From an uncultured Achromobacter sp. (GTDB taxonomy: Bacteria > Pseudomonadota > Gammaproteobacteria > Burkholderiales > Burkholderiaceae_B): 6,093 nucleotides of DNA. Within the stretch, counting starts at the first letter, position 1. Each line of letters begins with the position of its first letter. The stretch spans positions 1 through 6,093 of the forward strand of contig CAJYKY010000331.1 of the NCBI GenBank assembly GCA_913775005.1, read 5' to 3'. The translations under genes were made by a program, and so were the position numbers. This document shows, piece after piece, positions 1-5,029 of the stretch. The notes under the pieces were generated by a model. It was not told where the DNA came from. It ran no database searches and saw only the letters and a list, made by a program, of their open reading frames with translations.

Positions 1-966
1 CGCGTAACCCACCACCGACCCGACCTTGGGCGTCTCGTTGTAGCGCTTCTGGTAGGCCTCGACAAAGGCCTTGTTGGCCGGGGTGTCGATGGCGTACCAG
101 GGGTAGCCGGTCACGATCCAGCCCGACGGTGTGTCGGCGCCCAGCGGTTCCAGGTATTCCGGTTCGCCCGACAGCACGGACACCACGGCACGGTTTTCAA
201 ACAGGCCGCGCGTGTTGCCCTCGCGCACGAAACGCGTCAGGTCGGCGGCGAACAGCACGTTGAAAATGGCGTCGGGCTTGGCGTCGGCCAAGGCTTGCAC
301 AACCGCGCCGGCATCGACCTTGCCCAGCGGCACGGCCTGTTCAGCCACGAATTCCACGTCCGACTGGAACGACTTCATCATGGCCTTGAACGTGGCCACG
401 GCAGATTGGCCGTATTCATAGTTGGGGTAGACGATGGCCCAGCGCTTCTTGCGCAAGGCCAGCGCCTTGGGCGCAAGCGCGGCTACGTGCATCCAGGTGG
501 AGGGGCGCAGGCGGTAGGTGTAGCGGTTGCCGTCTTGCCAGGTGATCTTGTCGGTCAGCGGTTCGGCGGCCAGGAAGAACACCTGTTGCTGCTTGGCGAA
601 GTCGGTCAGCGCCAGGCCCGTATTGGACAGGAAGCCGCCGAAAAGCAGATCGACTTTTTCGCGGGTCAGCAATTCCTGGGCGGCGCGCACGGAGTCGCCG
701 GGGTTGCCGTTGTCATCGCGCGAGATGACTTCCAATTTGCGGCCCAGCACGCCGCCTTCGGCATTGACCTGTTCTACCGCCAACTGCCAGCCCTTTTTAT
801 ACGGGCCAAGAAAAGCCGGAATGGCCTTGTAGCTGTTGATTTCGCCAATGCGGATCGGCGGTTCGCTGTTCTTGGCGGCGGCCGCGGGAGCGGCCGGCGA
901 CAGCATCAGGGCGACAAGCGCGGGCGCAAGCGCGCGACGCAGCACGGTAAGGCAAGGACGAAGCAT
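1..966 (-). CDS. Branched-chain amino acid-type ABC transporter substrate-binding protein (partial, C-terminus off window)
   Basis: Periplasmic solute receptor of the LivK/Peripla_BP_6 type, which delivers a ligand to a HAAT-family ABC permease. The 322 codons read open from ATG 966-964 to base 1, so the C-terminal part is missing (family members are usually near 400 residues). Residues 1-31 form a Sec signal peptide: Arg-rich start, hydrophobic core, then an Ala-rich stretch (probable cleavage near AAA-KNS). The mature part starts with PIRIGEINSYK, followed by the family hallmark GGVLGRKLEVISRDDNGNP at 71-89 and the VDLLFGG strand near 105-111. AIVYPNYEYGQ at 177-187 opens the second lobe. 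The lone Cys5 is not in a lipobox, so a soluble periplasmic protein is expected. The ligand cannot be assigned; this fold also binds amides, urea and aromatic acids. No clear Shine-Dalgarno precedes ATG 966, which was chosen from the signal peptide. It lies 163 nt downstream of rpmG, behind a terminator, so it probably has its own promoter. No permease or ATPase is visible. Confidence 0.9.
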   Translation of the reverse strand, partial: MLRPCLTVLRRALAPALVALMLSPAAPAAAAKNSEPPIRIGEINSYKAIPAFLGPYKKGWQLAVEQVNAEGGVLGRKLEVISRDDNGNPGDSVRAAQELLTREKVDLLFGGFLSNTGLALTDFAKQQQVFFLAAEPLTDKITWQDGNRYTYRLRPSTWMHVAALAPKALALRKKRWAIVYPNYEYGQSAVATFKAMMKSFQSDVEFVAEQAVPLGKVDAGAVVQALADAKPDAIFNVLFAADLTRFVREGNTRGLFENRAVVSVLSGEPEYLEPLGADTPSGWIVTGYPWYAIDTPANKAFVEAYQKRYNETPKVGSVVGYA

Positions 967-1079
967 GGCGGAGGATCGCAGGCAAATGAATCGGGCTGAG
1001 TTCGACGGGCGCCTGGGCGCCGTGTGATGCGAGCCAATTGAAGCACGTGCGCCAGCCATGCGGCAATGTCCGCAGCAAC
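967..1079 (-). promoter_or_regulatory. Presumed upstream region of the substrate-binding protein gene
   Basis: This is the only non-coding space between the rpmG terminator and the binding-protein start, so that gene's promoter should lie here. I found no convincing -35/-10 pair. The visible structure is two GGCGCC palindromes separated by TG (1008-1013 and 1016-1021), which can pair as a short GC-rich hairpin in the leader. The assignment rests on position alone. Confidence 0.25.
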
Positions 1080-1104
1080 AAAAAAGCCCCGCTAGGCGGG
1101 GCTT
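1080..1104 (-). terminator. Intrinsic terminator of the rpmB-rpmG operon
   Basis: Read on the minus strand this is AAGCCCCGC, loop CTA, GCGGGGCTT, running into a T tract (six As at 1080-1085 on the plus strand). The perfect 9-bp GC-rich stem with a 3-nt loop and U tract is a textbook rho-independent terminator. It begins about 25 nt past the rpmG stop codon and separates the ribosomal operon from the downstream binding-protein gene. Confidence 0.93.
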
Positions 1105-1128
1105 CTTCATCACCAGAAAACGGCTGAA

Positions 1129-1296
1129 TTACTTCAGCTTGGTTTCCTTGTAGTCAACGTGCTTGCGAGCGACCGGATCAAATTTCTTGATCAGCATCTT
1201 CTCGGGCATGTTGCGCTTGTTCTTGGTGGTCGTGTAGAAATGACCCGTGCCGGCAGTCGACTCGAGCTTGATCTTTTCGCGGATACCTTTGGCCAT
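1129..1296 (-). CDS. rpmG: 50S ribosomal protein L33
   Basis: Small basic protein of the large ribosomal subunit, located near the E site. The 55-residue product starts MAKGIREKIKLESTAGTGHF and continues with YTTTKNKRNMPEKM, KKFDPVARKHV and a C-terminal KETKLK, matching the length and sequence of proteobacterial L33 throughout. There are no cysteines, so this is the zinc-independent (C-minus) form without the CxxC ribbon. The start is fixed by the conserved MAKG and by a Shine-Dalgarno TAGGAGC (plus-strand complement at 1302-1308) about 5 nt upstream. It follows rpmB after 37 nt with no terminator between them and is followed by a strong terminator, so the two genes form one transcript, as in many proteobacteria. 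Confidence 0.98.
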   Translation of the reverse strand: MAKGIREKIKLESTAGTGHFYTTTKNKRNMPEKMLIKKFDPVARKHVDYKETKLK

Positions 1297-1333
1297 GTCG
1301 TGCTCCTAGTATGGTGATTGTAGGGGGCGCCGA

Positions 1334-1570
1334 TTAGGCGATTTCGCCACGGGCACGCAGGTCGGCCAGGACGGCGTCGATGCCGTTCTTGTCGATCGTG
1401 CGGATGGCCTTGGCCGAAACACGCAGGCGGACCCAGCGGTTTTCGCTTTCAACCCAGAACCGGCGCGATTGCAGGTTGGGCAGGAAGCGGCGCTTGGTCT
1501 TGTTGTTCGCGTGCGAAACATTGTTGCCCACCATCGGGGCTTTGCCGGTCACTTGGCATACGCGTGCCAT
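1334..1570 (-). CDS. rpmB: 50S ribosomal protein L28
   Basis: Large-subunit ribosomal protein L28, 78 residues, the same length as the E. coli protein. It begins MARVCQVTGKAPMVGNN, followed by SHANNKTKRRFLPNLQSRRF, the WVESENRWVRLRVS strand and a C-terminal helix with NGIDAVLADLRARGE, all matching the family. The single Cys5 is the one usually found in CQVTGK; no zinc site is complete. An in-frame ATG lies further upstream at 1690, but ATG 1570 is chosen because it matches the family start and has an AGAGGTG Shine-Dalgarno (1576-1582) 5 nt upstream. It is the first gene of the rpmB-rpmG operon. A promoter-like sequence lies about 280 nt upstream, implying a long leader. Confidence 0.98.
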   Translation of the reverse strand: MARVCQVTGKAPMVGNNVSHANNKTKRRFLPNLQSRRFWVESENRWVRLRVSAKAIRTIDKNGIDAVLADLRARGEIA

Positions 1571-1794
1571 GGATGCACCTCTTTGTGTCGTTCTTGTCGC
1601 GCATCGCTTGGGGGGTAGACAGGGTTTTAGCCGCCGGGCTGTTTGCAGGTTGCGCTGCGGTTCGCAGTGCATGTTGCCTTTGCCGGCCACCCAGTCTTAG
1701 TGGATGAGGGGGGTCGGAACCCGCCCGTGCTTATACCCGCTGCCTGCCACCCGCTGGATTTTTTCAAATCGTGCTATGCGCGGTTGGGGTCAGA

Positions 1795-1825
1795 GTGCGA
1801 ATCTACAAAGCATAGTAGTTCGCAC
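1795..1825 (-). promoter_or_regulatory. Bulged hairpin in the putative rpmB leader
   Basis: GTGCGAA (1795-1801) pairs with TTCGCAC (1819-1825), and CTAC (1803-1806) pairs with GTAG (1815-1818). One base (1802) is bulged and the loop is 8 nt, giving 11 paired bases. If transcription starts near 1843 this hairpin would begin within about 20 nt of the 5' end of the rpmB-rpmG mRNA. It could be a leader control element or simply protect the 5' end; it is not followed by a T tract, so it is not an intrinsic terminator. Confidence 0.5.
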
Positions 1826-1849
1826 GGGAAACTTCATGTGAAGACTTCG

Positions 1850-1879
1850 ATTCTAATACGAAAACTGCAAGGAAATCAA
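1850..1879 (-). promoter_or_regulatory. rpmB: Candidate sigma-70 promoter for rpmB-rpmG
   Basis: On the minus strand, TTGATT (1879-1874) and TAGAAT (1855-1850) are separated by 18 nt. The -10 matches TATAAT at five of six positions and the -35 matches TTGACA at four of six. It sits just after the efflux gene stop codon in a locally AT-rich stretch, facing rpmB, and would give a leader of about 270 nt. It was found by eye; no start site is known. Confidence 0.45.
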
Positions 1880-1889
1880 GCGGCAAGGC

Positions 1890-3089
1890 TCACGCCGTGT
1901 GCCGCTGCGCCACACGGCCCGACAACCACGACAGGCAGGCGCAGGTGGCCAGCGTGGTGGTCAGCGGCAAGGCGCTGTCTGTTTGCCAGGCGCTGACGGC
2001 AAAGCCAGCCAGCGCACCGCAAGACAATTGCAGTGTCCCCAATAAGGCGGAAGCCGCACCCAGGCGCTTGCCCTGTTCCGACAGCGCCAGCGCAGCAGAA
2101 TTGGGGTTCACGAAACCCTGGCTACCCATATAGCTGATCAGGCACACCATTAATATGGGCAGCGTCATCCAGCCTGCCAGCGTCAGGGCCACGGCGGCCA
2201 GGCTGGCCAGGGCCAGCGAGGTCAGCGCGTTGCGTTGCAACTGGCGCGGTGTGTAGGTGCGCAGCAGCCGGGCGCTGATCTGCGAACAGATGATCAGCGA
2301 CAGCGCGTTGGTGCCGAACAGCAGCCCGTAATACTGTGGCGGCACGCCGTAAAGCTCGATGAACACGCGCGGCGAACCGATGATGTAGGCAAACATGCCC
2401 GCCTGCCCGAAGCCGCCGGCCAGGCTGTGCGCCATGAAGCCCCGGTGCGAAAGCAGGTCGCGGTAATTGCGCAGAATGGTGTTCCAGCGCAGCGGCACGA
2501 CGCGTTCGGGCGCCAGCGATTCCTTCATGATCCTGGCCACGGCAAACATCAGCATGGCGCCGCCCGCCAGCATGATCCAGAACAGGCTGCGCCACGAGGC
2601 GATGGCCAGTAATTGCCCGCCCGCCAGCGGCGCAAGAATCGGCGCCAGACCCATGATCAGCATCAGCAGCGACATGGCGCGCGCGGCTTCGTGGGTGTCG
2701 TAGTGGTCGCGGATGACCGCGCGCGGAATCACGATACCGGCCGCGCCGCCCATCGCCTGCACCACGCGCCAGCCCGTCAGCGCTTCGACGGAACCCGACA
2801 GCGCGCAGCCCAGCGAGGCAATCATGAACAAGGTCAGCCCCACCATCAGCGGCGGCTTGCGGCCGAAGCGATCGGCCATCGGGCCGTAGAACACCTGCGC
2901 CAGCGCCAGGCCAATCAGATACGCCGCCAGCGTGCGTTCCACATCACCGCGCGGCACGCCCAGATTTGCCGCGATGGTCGGAAACGCGGGCAGATACATG
3001 TCGATGGCGAAGGGGCCGATTGCCGTCAGCGCGCCCATAAGAATGAGCCAACCGGGCATGCCGTTGCGGGAAACTGGTGTTGGGGGCAT
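1890..3089 (-). CDS. Bcr/CflA family multidrug efflux MFS transporter
   Basis: Inner-membrane proton-driven exporter of the DHA1 drug-efflux family, the Bcr/CflA branch (bicyclomycin and chloramphenicol resistance types). The 399-residue product, close to the usual length for Bcr, has about 12 hydrophobic segments. Visible signatures are DMYLPAFP at 30-37 in TM1, the MFS motif A GPMADRFGRKP at 69-79, RVVQAMGGAAGIVIPRAVIRD spanning 108-128, the motif C-like LAPLAGG at 152-158, and the NPNSAALALSEQGKRLGAAS loop near 328-347. The actual drug or metabolite cannot be predicted. The start is uncertain: the frame is open upstream to ATG 3230, with other ATGs at 3149 and 3059, and none has a good Shine-Dalgarno. 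ATG 3089 is preferred because it gives a family-like short N-terminus before TM1. The gene is divergent from the cyclopropane synthase gene, with a 164-nt shared upstream region. Confidence 0.93.
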   Translation of the reverse strand: MPPTPVSRNGMPGWLILMGALTAIGPFAIDMYLPAFPTIAANLGVPRGDVERTLAAYLIGLALAQVFYGPMADRFGRKPPLMVGLTLFMIASLGCALSGSVEALTGWRVVQAMGGAAGIVIPRAVIRDHYDTHEAARAMSLLMLIMGLAPILAPLAGGQLLAIASWRSLFWIMLAGGAMLMFAVARIMKESLAPERVVPLRWNTILRNYRDLLSHRGFMAHSLAGGFGQAGMFAYIIGSPRVFIELYGVPPQYYGLLFGTNALSLIICSQISARLLRTYTPRQLQRNALTSLALASLAAVALTLAGWMTLPILMVCLISYMGSQGFVNPNSAALALSEQGKRLGAASALLGTLQLSCGALAGFAVSAWQTDSALPLTTTLATCACLSWLSGRVAQRHTA

Positions 3090-3133
3090 AGGGTCGTGAA
3101 AAGGCGCCAGAACAAGCGCGGGGACAGGGCGCG

Positions 3134-3150
3134 CATGCAGGGGCTGCATG
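3134..3150. repeat. Short perfect hairpin upstream of the efflux gene
   Basis: CATGCAG (3134-3140) and CTGCATG (3144-3150) flank a GGG loop, giving a 7-bp perfect stem. On the minus strand it covers the alternative start codon at 3149-3147, so that ATG would be sequestered in the mRNA. This slightly favours the downstream start at 3089. It could alternatively be a repressor operator. Confidence 0.5.
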
Positions 3151-3168
3151 GCTTTGCGCCAAGCCGGG

Positions 3169-3222
3169 GACTTTATCACGCGCAACCTTACAAGCAAATT
3201 TCGCCTTTTTTCCGATAAAGTC
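3169..3222. repeat. 9-bp inverted repeat in the divergent promoter region
   Basis: GACTTTATC (3169-3177) and its exact reverse complement GATAAAGTC (3214-3222) are separated by 36 bp. The symmetric placement between divergent genes could reflect paired -10 elements or two half-sites of a regulator. No regulator gene is present next to it. Confidence 0.55.
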
Positions 3223-3241
3223 GTTGGCACCGGCCGTGTTC

Positions 3242-3256
3242 AGAGGAGAGACCGTG
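3242..3256 (+). promoter_or_regulatory. cfa: Ribosome binding site that sets a GTG start
   Basis: AGAGGAGA (3242-3249) lies 5 nt (from AGGAG) ahead of GTG 3254-3256. An in-frame ATG at 3224 has no such site, so GTG 3254 is taken as the true start of the cyclopropane synthase gene. Confidence 0.8.
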
Positions 3257-4546
3257 AATCCTTTGCTATCCGTTGTAGAGCGCAAGCTTTCGGCGCTGCC
3301 CGTCACCGTTCAATTGGTCCTGCCCGATGGCACGGTGCTGGGGCCGCCGGACCCCCGTGTCCGCTTCGTCACGCACGACAAGGCCGCGCTGGCCCATCTT
3401 GCGGAAGGCGCAGTTGGCGTGCTGGGTCAGGACTATGTAGAAGGCCGCATCGATATCGAAGGCAATATGCGCGATGTGATGGCGGCCGCGTCGGCGCTGA
3501 TGCCCGGCTCGCCCGTAGATGCCGCGCGCGGCGGCTGGCTGACGGAACTGGTGCGCAAGGTCATGTCGGTGTGGCGCCATTCCATTGAACGCGACGCCAA
3601 GCAGATCGAATTCCATTACGACCTGTCGGACGATTTCTATGCGCTGTGGCTGGACCCGCGCCGCGTCTATTCCTGCGCCTATTTCCGTACGCCCGGCATG
3701 ACGCTGGCCCAGGCGCAAGAGGCCAAGCTCGACCACATCTGCCGCAAGTTGCGCCTGACCGCCGGCGAGCGCTTTCTGGATGTGGGCGCGGGCTGGGGCG
3801 GGCTGCTGCTGTGGGCGGCCGAACACTACGGCGTGGATGCCACAGGCATCACGCTGTCGCGCAACCAGCACGCGTATGTCACGAAGTTGATTGAAGAAAA
3901 AGGCCTGACCGGCCGGGTCCGCATGGAATTGCTGGACTACCGCAAGCTGGACGAGTCGGCCCCCTACGACAAGATCGCGTCCGTCGGCATGTTCGAGCAC
4001 GTGGGCCGGGCCCAGCTGGAAAGTTACTTTGCCAAGCTGCGCCGCCTGCTCAAGCCTGGCGGCATGATCCTGAACCATGGCATTACGGCGGCGGGCGTCT
4101 ACAACGCCGAGCTGGGCAACGGCATGGGTGAATTCATAGAAAAGTACATTTTCCCGGGCGGTGAGCTGACCCACATCAGCGTCGTCATGGAAGCCATGAC
4201 CAACGGCGGTCTGGAAGAAGTGGACGTGGAAAACCTGCGCCCGCATTACGCGCGCACGCTATGGGCTTGGAGCGATGCGCTGGAGGCCCGATTGCCCGAG
4301 GCGGCGCGCATCCTGGGCGGGGAGCAGGGCGCTCGGGCATTGCGGGCCTATCGCCTGTATCTGGCGGGCTGCGCGATGGCATTCGAGCACGGCTGGATTG
4401 CACTGCACCAAATCCTGGGCCAACCGCCTGCCAGCGGCCGATCGGACGAGCTTGATCACCCGCCCCATCTGTCCTACCCGTGGCGCCGCGACTATATGTA
4501 CAGCGGCCGTCCGGACGACCAAAAGGGCCATTCTGGCGCTGAATAG
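3254..4546 (+). CDS. cfa: Cyclopropane-fatty-acyl-phospholipid synthase family protein
   Basis: SAM-dependent methyltransferase that adds a methylene group across the cis double bond of membrane phospholipid acyl chains, acting at the inner face of the membrane. The 430-residue product starts at GTG behind a strong Shine-Dalgarno. The N-terminal domain (about 1-110) is the one commonly found in proteobacterial homologues. The catalytic part starts with HYDLSDDFYALWLD (121-134) and YSCAYF (Cys141). The SAM-binding motif FLDVGAGWGG is at 174-183, then GMFEHVG with Glu248-His249, NHGI with His275 and Ile277, and Tyr332 in HYARTLWAW. These match the bicarbonate-site residues known from E. coli Cfa (Cys, Glu, His-x-Ile, Tyr), so the enzyme should be active. 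The insert GMGEFIEKYIFPGGEL is typical of the longer proteobacterial form. It is divergent from the efflux gene, with no obvious co-transcribed partner. A paralogue acting on a different acyl substrate cannot be excluded. Confidence 0.93.
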   Translation: MNPLLSVVERKLSALPVTVQLVLPDGTVLGPPDPRVRFVTHDKAALAHLAEGAVGVLGQDYVEGRIDIEGNMRDVMAAASALMPGSPVDAARGGWLTELVRKVMSVWRHSIERDAKQIEFHYDLSDDFYALWLDPRRVYSCAYFRTPGMTLAQAQEAKLDHICRKLRLTAGERFLDVGAGWGGLLLWAAEHYGVDATGITLSRNQHAYVTKLIEEKGLTGRVRMELLDYRKLDESAPYDKIASVGMFEHVGRAQLESYFAKLRRLLKPGGMILNHGITAAGVYNAELGNGMGEFIEKYIFPGGELTHISVVMEAMTNGGLEEVDVENLRPHYARTLWAWSDALEARLPEAARILGGEQGARALRAYRLYLAGCAMAFEHGWIALHQILGQPPASGRSDELDHPPHLSYPWRRDYMYSGRPDDQKGHSGAE

Positions 4547-4606
4547 CAGCTGAATTCATGCTCGCGGGGCATGAAAAAAGCGCGTTTTCAACGGCTTTGG
4601 AATAGG

Positions 4607-4636
4607 TTGAATGTACTGATAAGAACAAAATATTAA
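4607..4636 (+). promoter_or_regulatory. Weak promoter-like sequence in the AT-rich spacer
   Basis: TTGAAT (4607-4612) and TATTAA (4631-4636) are 18 nt apart, each matching the sigma-70 consensus at four of six positions. If used, it would transcribe the repeat and hairpin region toward the betaine-binding gene, with a leader of nearly 400 nt. The call is tentative. Confidence 0.25.
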
Positions 4637-4741
4637 CTGAATGTATCTGCATTTCGAGCGTGCTTTTCCTCAGGGAAATCTCAAGATTTCCCTCAGGTCG
4701 ATCCGGGTAATCCCGAAGCAAATTCGCGTCGAATGTATCTG
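4609..4741 (+). repeat. Direct repeats GAATGTATCTG
   Basis: GAATGTATCTG occurs exactly at 4639-4649 and at 4731-4741, and a one-base-shorter form, GAATGTACTG, at 4609-4618. The copies flank the long hairpin at 4668-4697. They may be binding sites for a regulator or remnants of duplicated DNA. Confidence 0.55.
4668..4697. repeat. Long perfect-arm hairpin
   Basis: AGGGAAATCT (4672-4681) and AGATTTCCCT (4684-4693) are exact reverse complements separated by CA. The pairing extends by CCT/AGG beyond a C-C mismatch, for 13 paired bases in all. The ends also read as a direct repeat, CCTCAGG at both edges. A 2-nt loop is too tight for RNA, so a couple of closing pairs would open. No T tract follows on either strand, so this is more likely an operator or RNA structure than an intrinsic terminator. 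Confidence 0.6.
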
Positions 4742-4879
4742 GTTCATTCAGGCTTGGGGTTGGGCGGCGCAGCAATTTCGTTTAAGATGCTGCCTTCTTC
4801 GTTCAGTTTGTTCACTTTCTGTGGGTTTTCAAAAAGCCGCGTTTTTAGCTTGACGCGGACGGTTTGAAACTCCTGTCTT

Positions 4880-4912
4880 GCAAGATGATCGCGCCGTTGC
4901 GATTGATCTTGC
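4880..4912 (+). promoter_or_regulatory. Leader hairpin upstream of the betaine-binding gene
   Basis: GCAAGAT (4880-4886) pairs with ATCTTGC (4906-4912), and ATCGC (4888-4892) pairs with GCGAT (4899-4903). A 1x2 internal loop separates the two stems and a 6-nt GCCGTT loop closes them. The structure has 12 paired bases and lies about 120 nt upstream of the start codon. It may be a regulatory leader structure or an operator for a dimeric regulator. Confidence 0.45.
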
Positions 4913-5015
4913 CGCTAGTGTCGGTTTGTATTGGCGGTTCTGCCCGTCTTCCGCACAACCCCCTTAGCTCCATGGCACTTCCGGGCCAAGTCCCGGCGTG
5001 TGTCCCTGAACCTAT

Positions 5016-5020
5016 GGAGG
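5016..5020 (+). promoter_or_regulatory. Ribosome binding site of the betaine-binding protein gene
   Basis: GGAGG lies 9 nt ahead of ATG 5030. It rules out the in-frame upstream ATG at 4931, which would also bury the signal peptide. Confidence 0.85.
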
Positions 5021-5029
5021 CAAAAGCCA

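Larger units (their letters stand above)
1571..1889. other. 319-nt non-coding region between rpmB and the efflux gene
   Basis: I see no gene or tRNA here. On the minus strand it serves as the upstream region of rpmB and holds a promoter-like pair (1850-1879), a short palindromic arm pair CTTCA-TG-TGAAG (1832-1843) and a bulged hairpin (1795-1825). A second -10-like TATAAG lies on the minus strand around 1730-1735, followed by a GC-rich discriminator, but it lacks a matching -35. No intrinsic terminator follows the efflux gene, so read-through into rpmB is possible. Confidence 0.6.
3090..3253. promoter_or_regulatory. Divergent promoter region, efflux gene / cyclopropane synthase gene
   Basis: Both flanking genes are read outward from this 164-nt stretch. 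It contains an inverted repeat, GACTTTATC (3169-3177) and GATAAAGTC (3214-3222), whose arms each present a GATAAA that could serve as a -10 pointing away from the centre; clear -35 boxes are not evident. A second, tight hairpin lies at 3134-3150. The AT-rich core is 3183-3219. Confidence 0.5.
4547..5029. other. 483-nt non-coding region with repeats and hairpins before the betaine-binding gene
   Basis: I find no credible gene here. The stretch is AT-richer than its surroundings (about 37% G+C in 4621-4680 by my count) and is rich in short repeats. It contains a 7-bp hairpin at 4555-4575 just after cfa, three related GAATGTA(T)CTG direct repeats, a long hairpin at 4668-4697, a small CGGG-TAAT-CCCG hairpin starting near 4703, a hairpin at 4880-4912 and a CCGGG/CCCGG hairpin at 4981-4996. 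No intrinsic terminator for cfa is apparent, because no stem is followed by a T tract. The region presumably holds the promoter and leader of the downstream transporter gene; possible -35/-10 pairs are weak. Confidence 0.6.

Noticed and set aside
295..999. Long plus-strand open frame over the first gene
   Set aside because: It lies antisense to the clear LivK-type reading frame and has a low-complexity Gly/Arg/Gln-rich composition typical of a GC-rich shadow frame.
2613..3218. Plus-strand open frame opposite the efflux gene
   Set aside because: The His/Arg/Gln-rich translation is antisense to transmembrane segments with MFS motifs.
3090..3230. Efflux protein starting at ATG 3230
   Set aside because: It would leave only 23 nt to the divergent cfa start and add a 47-residue non-membrane extension unlike the family, without a ribosome binding site.
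3266..4246. Minus-strand open frame of 326 codons across cfa
   Set aside because: Antisense to cfa, rich in Arg, Gln, His and Ala with no family features; a shadow of the conserved methyltransferase.
4555..4575. 7-bp hairpin TTCATGC/GCATGAA just after cfa as a terminator
   Set aside because: It is followed by an A tract on the plus strand and not a T tract, and no T tract follows on the minus strand either.
4185..4775. Minus-strand open frame crossing the end of cfa and the spacer
   Set aside because: No ribosome binding site, Pro/Arg-rich composition and overlap with cfa coding sequence; no recognisable domain.
4931..5029. N-terminal extension of the betaine-binding protein from ATG 4931
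   Set aside because: It has no Shine-Dalgarno and would place 33 residues before a clear signal peptide; ATG 5030 has GGAGG at the right distance.
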